Position numbers and translations under genes: made by a program. The notes beneath the pieces are model-generated. The model did not search any database, was not told where the DNA came from, and saw only the letters and a list, made by a program, of their open reading frames with translations. Shown here in pieces: positions 12,301-22,556 of a stretch of DNA of 64,000 nucleotides. Numbering within the stretch: the first letter of the stretch is position 1; every line of letters begins with the position of its first letter. The stretch comes from Taxillus chinensis (lineage: Eukaryota; Streptophyta; Magnoliopsida; Santalales; Loranthaceae): the NCBI GenBank assembly GCA_023512835.1, contig CM042092.1, positions 49,252,900-49,316,899 of the forward strand, in the 5' to 3' direction.

Positions 12301-13530
12301 CCATTATCATTTCTCATACTATTTGTTCGGTTTTGATTGATACCTGGTGCTACCCATTCTTTTATTTCGTATGCTACGGTGGTTGGCTTGGAGTTAGACC
12401 AGGAGACAAGTGAGTCGGTCTCGATGGTTGCTTCACCTTTGGGTGGAATTATGATACTTGAGAGTATATCCGTCGTGCTTGTCAGGTAACACTTGGGGGG
12501 TGTTAACCTGTTGTGTGATTTGTATATCATGGAGTTAGATGATTTTGATGTTATCCTGGGTATGGACTGGTTGGTCTCCATGGAGGCCAAGATTGATTGT
12601 TTTCGACGGCGTGTGACGTTCCTCACACCAGAGGGCACGCGGGGTGTCTTTGTGGGTGAGTGGACCGAGGAGGCATGCAGGTTGGGACCTTTGAGGCATG
12701 GGTGGGGTGATGTGACCCACCAGTTAGCCAGCTTGACATTGGTTGACAGGAGGAGAGAGGGGAAGGCTGTTTTGCCACCCATTGTAGATCAGTTCCCGGA
12801 TGTGTTTCCCGAGGACTTGGTCAGTTTGCCACCCATGAGGGAGGTAGAGTTTTCGATCGAGTTGTTGCCAGGGACAACACCGATCAGGTTAGCGGCCTAC
12901 AGGATGGCACCGACCGAGCTTAGAGAGCTCAAGAGACAGATAGATGATCTATTGGCACGAGGCTTTATCAGGCGGAGTAGCTCACCGTGGGGCGCTCCAG
13001 TGTTGTTCGCCAAGAAGGCGGATGGTTCACTTCGGTTGTGTATAGACTACCGGAAGCTGAACCAGGTGACTGTGAAGAACAGGTATCCATTGCCGAGGAT
13101 CGATGACCTGTTTGATCGGTTTCGAGGTGCACGATGGTTTTCCAAGATAGACTTGAGGTCCTGGATACCATCGATTGAGGGTTAGGGAGGCAGATATCCC
13201 AAAGACCGCATTCGGTTGTCGCTATGGGCATTATGAGTGGCTTGTGATGCCGTTTGGGCTCACGAATGCTCCAAGCCGGTGTTTATGGGATTGATGAACC
13301 AGGTGTTCGCTCCATATTTAGATATGTTCATTGTGGTGTTCATCGACGATATCTTGGTCTATTCAGCGACCAAGAGGGAGCATGAGGAGCATTTGCAGGT
13401 TGTGTTGCAGACCTTGCGGGAGCATCGGTTGTACGCGAAGTTCACGAAATGTGACTTCTTGGTTGCAACAGGTGCACTTCTTGGGGCATGTGGTGTCTTC
13501 GGAGGGTATCACGGTGGACCCTGAGAAGAT
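12301..13530 (+). pseudogene. Protease and reverse transcriptase of element B (frameshifted)
   Basis: The protease active site is broken by a frameshift inside the DTGATHSF motif: LIDT is read in one frame and the GATHSF part in the next (about 12337-12360). The body DVILGMDWL (about 12545) is intact. RT starts near 12780 ([14 protein letters not shown]), with [19 protein letters not shown] (13005-13062) and [14 protein letters not shown]. It shifts near 13160, loses part of the FGLTNAP block, and has catalytic FIDDILVYS at 13339-13365. Several shifts and a small deletion around 13160-13280 disable it. Confidence 0.83.
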
Positions 13531-14150
13531 TGAGGCGATCATGTCGTGGAAGAGGCCCACGAATGTGTTTGAGATTCGTAGCTTCCTTGGTTTGGCAAGG
13601 CTATTATCGGAGGTTCGTGGAGGATTTTTCCCGGTTGGCAGCTCCTATGACACACTTGACTAGGAAGGGAGTTCCTTTCATTTGGTCCGATGCGTGTGAG
13701 AGTGCTTTCATGGAGTCGAAGGCACGATTGACCTCGGCACCTATCTTGATTCTCCCACAGGAGGGTGTGCCTTTTGAGGTGTATTGTGATGCTTCCAGGG
13801 TGGGTCTTGGTTGTGTGTTGATGCGGACTCGGCAGGTGATTGCTTATGGATCTAGGCAGTTGAGACCACATGAGCGAACTATCCCACGCATGATTTGGAG
13901 TTGGCTGCAGTGATCTTTGCTTTAAAGAGCTGGCAGCATTATCTCCTTGGGGAGAAATTTGTGGTGTATACGGACCACAAGAGCTTGCGATATATCTTCT
14001 CTCGGCGAGACCTGAACCTTAGGCGAGACGGTGGGTGGAGTACCTGCAACGTTTGGTTTGATATGATGTATACCCCTGGGAAGGGTAATGTGGTGGCAGA
14101 TGCTCGAGTAGGAAGAGCAGGGCCGTGGTGGCCCATTGTGCCATTAAAGA
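13470..14150 (+). pseudogene. RT connection and RNase H of element B (frameshifted)
   Basis: The connection domain ([22 protein letters not shown], 13475-13540) and the [20 protein letters not shown] segment are read in different frames. RNase H is visible as FEVYCDASRVGLGCVLMR (13768-13820), the shifted HDLELAAV region at about 13890 and KFVVYTDHKSLRYIFSRRDLNLR (13955-14020). Breaks fall at about 13600, 13890 and 14020. Confidence 0.8.
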
Positions 14151-14349
14151 ATGGGAGATGATGGGTCGGTTAGCAGCGATGAGGTTGCAAATGGTGACCA
14201 GGTGAGGGGCGAGGGACCCTCGGTGTTGTCGTCGCGATCCCTGAGTTGCGGCGCAGGATCATAGAGGATCAGTGGGGACATTGATTGTGAGGTCATCGAG
14301 ACAAGATTCAGACGGGGCAGGCATCTTCTCGATTGGACCGAGGATGCTG

Positions 14350-15120
14350 AGCATATATTGAGGTATAGGGGTCGCCCGATAGTTCCCACTTCTCTTCAGG
14401 AGGAGGTTCTTCGGGAATTTCACCGGTCGAGGTTAGTCGTACATCCTGGTGGGACCAAGATGTACCATACCGTGAGGAGGCAGTATTGGTGGCCAGGCCC
14501 GAAGAAGGCTATTGCTGATTTTGTGAGGAGGTGTTTGACCTGTCGCCAGGTCAAGGCGAGCACCCGAGATCAGCTGGTGAGTTGCGATCATTGCCGGTGC
14601 CGAGTGGAAATGGGACCACGTGACCATGGATTTTGTCACTGGACTTCCTCGTTCCAGGGGACACGACACGATATGGGTAGTTGTCGACCGGTTGACCAAA
14701 TCGGCACATTTTATTCCGATTCGAGAGACAGCCCAGTGAGGACTTTGGGACAGAGGTATATTGATGTTATTGTGCGGTTGCATGGAGTCCCATTATCTAT
14801 TGTATCCGATCGGGATGCGAGGTTCACATCTCGTTTTGGAGACGGTTGCGGCGAGCCTTGGGTACTAGGGTGAACCTCAAGATCAGCCTTTCACCCGAGA
14901 CGGATGGTCGATCGGAGCGGACGATTCGGACACTCGAGGATATGTTGCGTGCCTGTGTCCTAGATTTTGGAGGTTGTTGGGAGACTCACCTTCCTTTGGT
15001 GGAGTTCTCTTACAACAACGGTTATTAGGCCACGATTGGGATGGCTCCATATGAGGCGCCGTATGGGCGGCCTTGTCGATCACCCTTGTCTGCTGGGCAC
15101 AGACGGGAGATACGACAGTT
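14350..15120 (+). pseudogene. Integrase zinc-binding and catalytic core of element B (frameshifted)
   Basis: The HHCC domain is present at 14410-14560 (EFHRSRLVVHPGGTKMYHT … CLTCRQVKA). The core is frame-broken: the first-Asp region [10 protein letters not shown] is in a different frame at 14620-14660, the second Asp lies in SIVSDRDARFTSRF (14795-14840), and the Glu lies in DGRSERTIRTLEDML (14900-14945). All three acidic residues appear retained, but across frames. Confidence 0.8.
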
Positions 15121-15712
15121 CTCGGTCCCGATATGGTTCGAGAGACCACAGAGATAGTGCGATTGATTCGGCAGCGCATGTTAACAACGCGAGTAGGCGG
15201 AAGTCCTACGCGGACCAGAGGCGTCGACCTTTGCAGTTTGAGGTGGGTGACCGTGTATTTTTGCGGGTTTCACCGCGTCGAGGGCATCGGAGGTTTGGAC
15301 GTGGATCCAAACTTTCCCCTCGTTTTGTGGGGCCATTTGAGATTGTTGCCACCGTGGGCGCAGTGGCTTATCGGTTAGCTTTGCCACCGGAGTTGGCTCG
15401 AGTACATGATGTGTTCCATGTGTCTCGGTTGCGACGGTATCACCCAGATCCTTCTCATGTGTTGGACTATCGCGAGATAGACTTGGGCGATGATGGTGCC
15501 GTTGTTGAGATGCCGGCACGAGATTTTGGACAGGCGGGACCAGGTCTTGCGAGGCAAGACAATCCCACTAGTTCGGGTGTTATGGCGACACCGAGGCATG
15601 GAGGAGCAGACTTGGGAAAAAGAGAGCCAGATGCGGGTTCTTCATCCTGAACTGTTCGAGGACGATCGGTCCCGAGGTGGGGCGGATGTGAGGACCTTCC
15701 CTGAGGTATGAG
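15121..15712 (+). pseudogene. Integrase C-terminus (GPF/Y) and chromodomain-like tail of element B
   Basis: The segment YADQRRRPLQFEVGDRVFLRVSP leads to LSPRFVGPFEIVATVG (15310-15360), the GPF/Y module, then HDVFHVSRLRRYHPDPSHVL (15408-15465). After a frame change near 15520 the tail ILDRRDQVLRGKTIPLVRVLW…EEQTWEKESQMRVLHPELFED (read at 15505-15660 in pieces) matches the chromodomain-like end of Tekay/Del integrases, which is proposed to steer insertion toward marked chromatin. It ends at 15711. Confidence 0.8.
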
Positions 15713-15951
15713 TTATGTTTTATGCATTTGTTTTGCATATGTTGTTTGAGATGTGGTTTAGCTTGTTGTTTGTTGGTTGGCATCCTGGCATCGTGTGAGC
15801 CTTTTTGGCTTGTTGTGAGTTGCATTGCACTGTGTGGTTGGTGATCATGTTGATGATCATATTTTTTGTGTCTTGTTGTTGTGCGGTGCTTGAGCTTGGA
15901 TTTTGCTATGTCTTTTGGGCTTGTGTTTTATTTTCGAGGACGAAAAGTCCT

Positions 15952-15964
15952 AAGGTGGGGAGGA
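15952..15964 (+). promoter_or_regulatory. Polypurine tract-like site after element B pol
   Basis: AAGGTGGGGAGGA lies just after a GAGGACGAAAAGTCC motif and immediately before TGTAAAGACTCG. This is the standard arrangement of chromovirus polypurine tract and LTR start, yet the expected TGTCACG LTR end is absent here. Confidence 0.55.
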
Positions 15965-16365
15965 TGTAAAGACTCGTATTTGGGTAGTTTTGAGAGATAG
16001 TCATTCTATGGGAATGTAACTATCTGGACGGTAGTGTAGCCGTCGATGCGAGCATTTTGACTGTACTTGGGCCCGATTCCGAGTCGGGGCCCGTTTGACC
16101 CGATTGTTGACTTTTTGGGGTTTATTGGTTGACTTTGCGTTTGAGCAATCATTTGAGTGTGATAATATCGAACAGTGTTGTGCTCGTTATTTCGAGCGTT
16201 TTGACGATAATTTGACTCAATTTGGAGTTCGTGACCTCGGGAGGTCAATTATTGCGTTCGGGTCAATTATTCTTTGGGAGGCCAATTATTGGCAACGGTA
16301 TATATATAATTAAGAACTGCCTTATATCTTTAATTGCCAATTATTGGTACGTGCATGTTTGAGCA

Positions 16366-16396
<31 letters not shown>

Positions 16397-17548
16397 GAAG
16401 AGCATAGAGCTTTCTTGGCGATTTTGGGGCGATTGGAGCTCGTGGATTGCAAATAAATCTTCCAGGTAGGTGTCCTTAACTGTCTTATTTCGATCCTACC
16501 TCTGAATATGTGATCTGTGGATGTATGAGTGTGTATTTTATGAGGGTTGCGAAGTCAACCATGGAAGTCTAGATTTAGATCTAGATGAATATATGATTTG
16601 TGTGTATTTCTGCTGTTATTGTGCGAATTAGAGGCGTTTAGGACGCGTTTTGATGTAAATATCGCAGTTTATTGCGTAAAACATGTGTTTATGAGTGTCT
16701 GGGGGTCACTGGGTTGCTTCCAGACGAAGAACAGGCCAAAAACGATGATGAACAGTACCCGGGGCGAGTTTTAGAGTCGACGGACCAGTCAGCAGCTATG
16801 GAGTCAGCAGCTGTGGAGTCAGCAGCTATGGAGTCGGCAACTTAGTTAGTCCGGATCAGTAGTCCGGAGGAGTTAGTCCGGATCAGTAGTCCGGAGTAGT
16901 TAGTCCGGAGTAGTTAGTCCGGAGGAGTTAGTCCGGAGGAGTTAGTCCGGATCAGTAGTCCGGAGTAATTAGTCCGGAGTAGTTAGTCCGAAGGAGTTAG
17001 TCCGGATCAGTAGTCCGGAGGAGTTAGTCCGGAGTAGTTAGTCCGGAAGAGTTAGTCCGGAGGAGTTAGTCCGGATCAGTAGTCCGGAGTAGTTAGTCCG
17101 GAGGAGTTAGTCCGGAGTAGTTAGTCCGGATCAGTAGTCCGGAGCATCAAATCCGTAGCAGTGAAACAGTAATCCATAGCATCAGTCCGGAGCATCAAAT
17201 CCGTAGCAGTGAAACAGTGATCCGTAGCATCAGTCCGGAGCATCAAATCCGTAGGAGTGAAACAGTGTTCCGCTGCAGTGCAACTGCATTGCACTGGACA
17301 TTTACATTGTAAACCATTATGCCTCTCCACATTTAAGTATTAAGTTACAATGTAAATAACGAAATACCCCCCATTTGGATTCAAAGAAAAATACTAGAAA
17401 AATTAATTCCCACTATTTCAAAATGTGAAAATTGGGTTTTAGTGTAAAATCTCGGAAAAACCCAAAAGTTCGTAGTGGTGAATTTTTGGAAAGTGGGGTT
17501 AGACATCTCGGAAAAATCCCCAAAAATCAGATTATCTTATTCATGATA
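15965..17548 (+). repeat. LTR-like 5' portion missing from the 5' LTR of element B
   Basis: 1.58 kb with no coding potential between the polypurine tract and the part that matches the 5' LTR. It opens TGTAAAGACTCG, has a TATATATA stretch at 16301-16310, a GA-rich leader-like tract (16366-16392) and repeat arrays (16786-17285). These are all typical of a chromovirus LTR U3/R region. I infer that the full LTR of the family is about 2.5 kb (15965-18456) and that the 927-bp 5' LTR is a shortened form. The alternative is a 3' untranslated region that happens to resemble an LTR start. Confidence 0.5.
16786..17285 (+). repeat. Short tandem repeat arrays (GTCAGCAGCT, AGTCCGGAGGAGTT, CATCAAATCCGTAGCAGTGA)
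   Basis: Three successive arrays are present. The first is a 15-bp unit around GGAGTCAGCAGCTAT (16786-16845). The second is many copies of TAGTCCGGA separated by GTAGT, GGAGT or TCAG (16852-17150). The third is a roughly 60-bp unit holding CATCAAATCCGTAG and GTGAAACAGT (17146-17275). All lie in the LTR-like segment. Spacers vary too little and units are too short for any CRISPR reading. Confidence 0.85.
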
Positions 17549-18456
17549 AGGGAACCCAATGCCGGGACTTTTAATTTCAAGAAAATAGCTGCTATGAGTA
17601 CTTCCTTCATAAATCAAGGGTTGAGGATTTACTTGTGAAGACTGGCTACAATTCTAAAGGAAATGTTGAGAATAACATGCCATACTAATGTTAGTATGTT
17701 GATGTGAGGTATTGGGGCATGGACTCCGTGACTTGTTTGGGTTCTCACCGTGATGCACCGATAGTGCTATGTGGTTGACGTGGCAGGCATATGCACCGAT
17801 GGCAGGCCTGTGTGGCGACTGTGGCCGGGCATATTGCGCGTGGACAAGCTAAGGCCCGAGTTGAGCCGTTGAGCTCGTGGAGCTAGGGCTGAGTGCCCTG
17901 AGCTGGGATCCCATGGAGGATCGTGGACAAGTTGTCCTGAGGTTTGTTGCAGGCTGAGTCCTGATGATTGTGCACACTACACGGTGCACGAGTACACTGA
18001 GCATATAGTATAGACTTATATGTGTTGCATGATGTGGAGTGTTAGGGTCACCTACTGAGCTTGTCGCTCACCCCTACTTGTTGCTTACCCTTTTCAGGTG
18101 TGACTCGAGACTAGTGGAGGACTTTCTTCCAGGAGGACGCCCACTACTCTGATGTATGATACAGTTATATTCTGTATTGTTTTATGTGATATCCCGGACA
18201 TGGGTCCGTGGACAGTTGTATTTGCATACTGTATGATGTGATGTCTGTATGACTGTTTGACTCTTTGTATGCATGATGATATATGGGAAAGTACAGGATT
18301 ACCCTTGATGTATGACTGTACAGGGTTGCATATTTGAGACAGCACCCGCGGTGTAGTCTCTATTGGTGCTAGTCACCAACCCCTTGACCTTTCGGGTGCG
18401 GGCAAGGGGAAGTCATGTACCCGGTTCCGGGTTCCCTGGAATTCGGGGGCGTGACA
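17549..18456 (+). repeat. 3' LTR (shared part) of element B
   Basis: 908 bp matching 9579-10484 of the 5' LTR and ending GGGGGCGTGACA. The first 20 or so bases of the 5' LTR are absent; the homology starts at AGGGAACCC, preceded by unrelated CTTATTCATGAT. It is followed by the TSD AGAAC. Confidence 0.9.
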
Positions 18457-18492
18457 AGAACACTCTGAAAAGTTAGGGGCACGTGTATCACG

Positions 18493-18529
18493 CCAATTGG
18501 AGCATCTTTCCTTCTGCACGCTATATAAA
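18493..18529 (+). promoter_or_regulatory. CCAAT and TATA promoter of the element A accessory gene
   Basis: CCAAT at 18493-18497 and TATATAAA at 18522-18529 lie 126-160 bp before ATG 18655, with a CT-rich leader between. The palindromic G-box cluster at 9180-9540 would directly precede this promoter if B were absent. This is a separate promoter from the LTR one, inside the element. Confidence 0.6.
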
Positions 18530-18654
18530 GGGAGGCCATCTTCAAAGGCTTCCACACCAAAATCACTCCAGATCTGAGTATTAGAGAAACTCGCCCTTTT
18601 GCTCTCTTGCTCTTGAGTTTTTCTGCTCTTTGTTCTTATTTTCTCATTCCAAAG

Positions 18655-19720
18655 ATGGTGCGCACAAGGAGGACCGGCCAGGAGGAGGTGCACTCACCTA
18701 GTGCTGATAGCCAAGCCGAGGAGGAGATACTCTTGGGGCATGCTCTTGACATGCAGGCTTTGGAGGCTTCGAGTGGGCTGGGCTAGAGAGGTGGCCGTTA
18801 AAATTCAAACTCGGGATTACAAAGGTTAGTATCTGCTGACCAGGCTATTTCCTATTCTGCCTTACAAGACTTCTATGCATCTGTCTTTGGGAGTGAGGAT
18901 GAACTGATAGGGGTTGTGCAAGGGGTTTATGTCAGGATTACCCCTGAAATTATTAGACATTGCTTTAACCTCCTTGAACCCAGTAATAGCTTCCCTCAGC
19001 TAAGCCTAGGAGAATTTGGTACTGCATGTAACTATGCTAGAAAATTTCAAAGTCGAAGGCAGTATACCAAGAATGGTTTTGTTGGAAAATTTAGATACCT
19101 AGCTTACCTGGTAGGGAAATGCTTATTGATTCAGACCAGTGGGCTAGATAGTGTGCCTAAGCCCACACCTGGAGTTCATGTATAGCATTGATCATATGCT
19201 AAATGTGGATTGGGCCACTACCATTTTTAAATGGTGGAAGAAAAACTCATCCAAGCGAGATAAATGGCAGAATTTTGTGTGTGATATTTCAAAGCATGCC
19301 TGCTTTGCAATTTTCCTCCATGGAGAGCATTACTTTTCCTTCTCACTGGGTGTTAAGAGTATTGCAAGTGAAGGAGGTTTGGGGGTCAGTACCAGAGGTC
19401 ATTGGGCAACCAATGTTCCTCCTCCATCACGACCCGCTAGGCACGGTGTTCATGTGGAGCGATCCACGGACTTTGCAAGGGAGACTTCTCCTCATTTGGA
19501 TCAAAGGAAGCAGACTTTATACAGACTCACTGCCATGTACATGCAGTTCAATGTACACAAAGAAGACATTTTCAATTTCTTTCAAGGCATTAGTGGGCAG
19601 GTGGTGAGCGAAGTGGAGGTCATCAATTGGGCAGTCACTAATGGGCACATCACTAATGCCCAATTTGAAGAATTAATGGCCCTCATCTCTGGGAGACCAA
19701 CAAGCTACTTCACGACCTAG
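18655..19720 (+). pseudogene. ATHILA-ORF1/plant-transposon-protein-like domain of the element A accessory gene
   Basis: The likely start is ATG 18655 (MVRTRRTGQEEV), the first ATG after the TATA box. A stop at about 18784 and later frame changes break it. The domain core ELIGVVQGVYVRITPEIIRH (18902-18960) aligns with DLVGIVQGVEIHISAKTLRD of the minus-strand gene at 61.8 kb. GKCLLIQTSGLDSVP (19119-19160) aligns with the element D gene. The rest of the domain continues in the next frame from 19151 to 19720. The gene sits where Athila elements often carry an env-like or ATHILA ORF1 frame. The N-terminal domain has no known biochemical activity. Two frames in 1 kb mean it is not intact. Confidence 0.65.
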
Positions 19721-21011
19721 AACCGGAGCGTGGGAGGCCCCAGATGTAGCTGCTCATGCATCACCTAGAGCATGGGAGGCCCCAGAAGCTCATCCTGCTG
19801 CATCTACCGAAGCTTGGAGGCAAGAAACATAGCAGCTCAGGGAGGCGAATGCCAGAACCTAGCGCGAGGTGGAAGCCCTGAGGAAGGACAACAAAGAAGT
19901 CAAAGGCCTCCTAGGCAAAATTTGGAAGGCTTTGAGCAAGAGGAAAGCATCAAAACATTCTCATATAGTGGAGATATCTGATGAAGAACCCTCTCCATCT
20001 CCTGAAGATTCTTATCCCGCCCAGGTGGATCCACCTCAACCACAATCTTCGACTAGGCCAACCCATTATCATCCAGGAGGAGGCAGAGCCAGCAACAGGG
20101 TATTCACCCTTCCAACCTCAAGAGGAGGCAGACCGGCAGCAGGGTATTCACCCTTCCGGCCTTTTTGGATCCCTGCATATTCTCAGGCCCTGGTGCCTGC
20201 TATACTTCCAGTATCTTGGGGTGCATACATGCCCTCTGAACCTGAAGATCTACTTGGCCCTCCTGTTCATTTAATCATTAATCCAGCTTTATCGTCGAAG
20301 AGAGCCAAGCGGCATTTGAAGAATTCATCAATTCCACAGGTGATAGGGCTCGATTTATACGGGATAATGATATCTTCACTCCTTTTAGCTTGAAGAGGAT
20401 CTCGGAGAATGAATATCTCTATGCCGACGAGATAGACCTCTTCCAGGACCATGCGGTATGTAGTGGAGGCCGAGCCTCATAATTACCCCTTAGCCGGGTA
20501 CACTTCCATCATGCTTTGTGTGAGCTTTTCAATCAACCCTTGTCCGAAGAGGTGTGGCGCCAACGCATTAATGGAGAGAATGAAGGGCACCGCCCTTGGC
20601 ATGGTATACATGAGGTGCCGATTCCGGTGCACATTGACCGCCACTATGTACTTGTCCGTGTGAATCGGATGTAGGCCATGCGTCGTGCTATATGATCCAA
20701 GCCAAGGCGAAGGGTTTGCTAGACGGAAAAGACAGTTAGTGCATGGGTTCATCAAACGCATGAAAGTGGCAATGATCAAAGAAGGCTTGTTGGTGGACAA
20801 GCTCCCTCTTATTCACTACAATGAAATGCAAATTCCCCAACAGCCTGACCAATTCAGCTGTGGGATCTTTGTTTGCTACTACATGATGGGTATTCTGCAA
20901 GGGAAGGAAAATTGGGAAGTGCGCGGCGAGACGTCGGCTGACTTTGTGGCTCAGGTGCGACGAATGGTGGCTAATGTCATCTACTATTACAGTGTGCCAA
21001 ACCAGGGGTAA
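19721..21011 (+). pseudogene. Linker and Ulp1/C48 protease domain of the element A accessory gene
   Basis: A predicted coiled segment (EVEALRKDNKEVKGLLGKIWKALSK, split over 19869-19945) is followed by an acidic Ser/Pro tract (SDEEPSPSPED), a Gly/Pro linker with an internal 48-bp duplication (20083-20160), and the pre-protease block FEEFINSTGDRARFI (20314-20360) that aligns with the same place in the minus-strand gene. The protease shows His in HIDRHYVLVRVNR (20629-20667), Asp in LYDPS (20688-20702), Gln in PQQPDQ and Cys in FSCGIFVCYYM (20857-20886). Stops at 20391-20393 and 20661-20675 and frame changes between 20393 and 20600 disable it. The final stretch 20685-21011 is open. Confidence 0.75.
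20083..20160 (+). repeat. 48-bp tandem duplication in the accessory-gene linker
   Basis: Two adjacent copies of a unit containing GAGGAGGCAGA and CAGGGTATTCACCCTTCC lie about 48 bp apart. The unit is a multiple of three, so it adds 16 residues without changing frame. Confidence 0.75.
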
Positions 21012-22556
21012 GTGTTTTTCCTACTCCTTCTTTTATGCCATGCGGACATAGCATATTTTAAGTGTGGTGTATGGGAGTGACTTGAGCCACTTGCTTGTCT
21101 TTTATGTTGTGATTGCATGTTTTATTTAATTTTTAAAAAAATGTTTTTAGTTGCATGATTGTTTGAGTTGTTTGCTTGAATGATTTGCTTATGGAGACAT
21201 GGATATTAAGTATGCAATTTTGGCTTAAAATTTATTTTTTTTTATGCCACATTAGTATCATGTTGTGATAAGGGTGTTAAAGTAGTTAAAATGTGCTCTG
21301 AATTGGTTTAATCATGTCTATATCTCTTGAATGATATCACCATGTTTTTGGAGCTGAGTTTTGAATATTAGCTGAGCATGAAATGCTATAATAGACCTAA
21401 GTAACCCTTAAAGTTGAGTGAAAAAGAAATGAAAAAATGAGAACAGCTTCTTTTTAGCCCTTGAGTGACATTTAGGGTATGGGTAATAGTTTGATTTGCT
21501 ACTCATCTTGCATTCAACATTGGTTATTTAATGGTAGGAGTCAAGTAAGCATGTGATTACTTATTAGTGCTCAGTGTTTGGTGTGTGGAGTTAGGATGCA
21601 AGACCTCTAAGTCATTGTGGACTGTCTTTGCATTCTTTTCTTTATTTTGTGATATTATATAAAAGGCTGTGATATAGAATGTGAAAAAGCCATCACTTAA
21701 CTGGAAAATGGGATGTGAGACATCAATGAATTTCTGTCTCTCCTTATGTAGCAAAATGGCAAGGGGCATACATCAGAAAAATCAGTCTTATTTATGTGTT
21801 ATGTGAGTAAAAAAAAAAAGAGTGAATAATCCATCAAGGGAGAGCATAAAATACAACCTTGTAAGGTTATTACTTAAAAAAAAAAAAAAGAGAAAGATTC
21901 AGAATAAAAGCCACACTGACCTGATGTTTATGTGTGATTATTTATTTGTGAAGCCACGTTGGCTGAATTGTGTTTTGTTTTAAGAATGTTGAGCTCAATT
22001 CTTTAGCTCATGGTTTTGTTTTATCAGTTATTAGAATAGAGTGTGAGTTTATTGAGTTTAGACTAGCGTGTGAGTTCAAATAAAGTAGAATAGAGTGTGT
22101 TTTCTTTGATGAGCACAATAGGGAACTCTCATGATTGCTTGGCAAGTACTTAATCAATAGCTGATGGCGAGTGTAGAGATAGAGTTTTCCATCCATTGTT
22201 CATTGATAGGTATTGGGCTTGAGAATTATTATATTTGAGTGAGGCTGCTTATCCTTGGTAAGAACTTAAAGGGAAACTAGGTGCTATTTTATCATGGATT
22301 GCTTGCTCATATCTGAAATTTAAGTGGAGATATTGCATGGTTGTTGGACTAGGGATATGGAAATGAATGAACTGAGTTATGACTCATTTTGATGCTTAAA
22401 TTCCCATCTCATCATGATAGAGTTGCATGCTTAGGAAACCATGATTCTCCTTGATTGTTATTTTATTTTTCTTCCGTTTGACTGCGTGTTTATTTTATTT
22501 TTGCATGCTTGTATGTTTTTGCTTGAGGACAAGCAATGGTTCAAGTGTGGTGTATT
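21012..22556 (+). other. 3' untranslated region of element A with polypurine tract
   Basis: 1.5 kb without a convincing gene, AT-rich, with A-runs at 21811-21820 and 21876-21888. A polypurine-like motif (TTTTAAGTGTGGTGTATGGG) at 21056-21075 resembles the true tract GGTTCAAGTGTGGTGTAT at 22539-22556. A block at 21828-21866 (CATCAAGGGAGAGCATAAAA …) is shared with element C (32541-32585). The motif GCTTGAGGACAAGCAATGG precedes the final tract. Confidence 0.7.

Larger units (their letters stand above)
9558..18456 (+). mobile_element. Element B: Tekay-type chromovirus (Ty3/gypsy) nested in A
   Basis: An 8.9-kb insertion flanked by the perfect TSD AGAAC (9553-9557 and 18457-18461). It has LTR 9558-10484, an initiator tRNA-Met primer site, gag with two zinc knuckles, protease, RT, RNase H, integrase and a chromodomain-like tail, then an unusual 1.6-kb segment and the 3' LTR at 17549-18456. 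The C-terminal chromodomain-like tail and integrase features fit the Tekay/Del lineage. All coding domains carry frameshifts. The left and right LTR ends are not symmetrical (see findings). Confidence 0.92.

Noticed and set aside
16850..17160. CRISPR-like regular repeats
   Set aside because: Units are 9-16 bp with almost no unique spacer and lie in a plant LTR; this is a simple tandem array.
18094..18693. Minus-strand ORFs over the B LTR and promoter
   Set aside because: They cross an element border at 18456 and have no homology; shadows.
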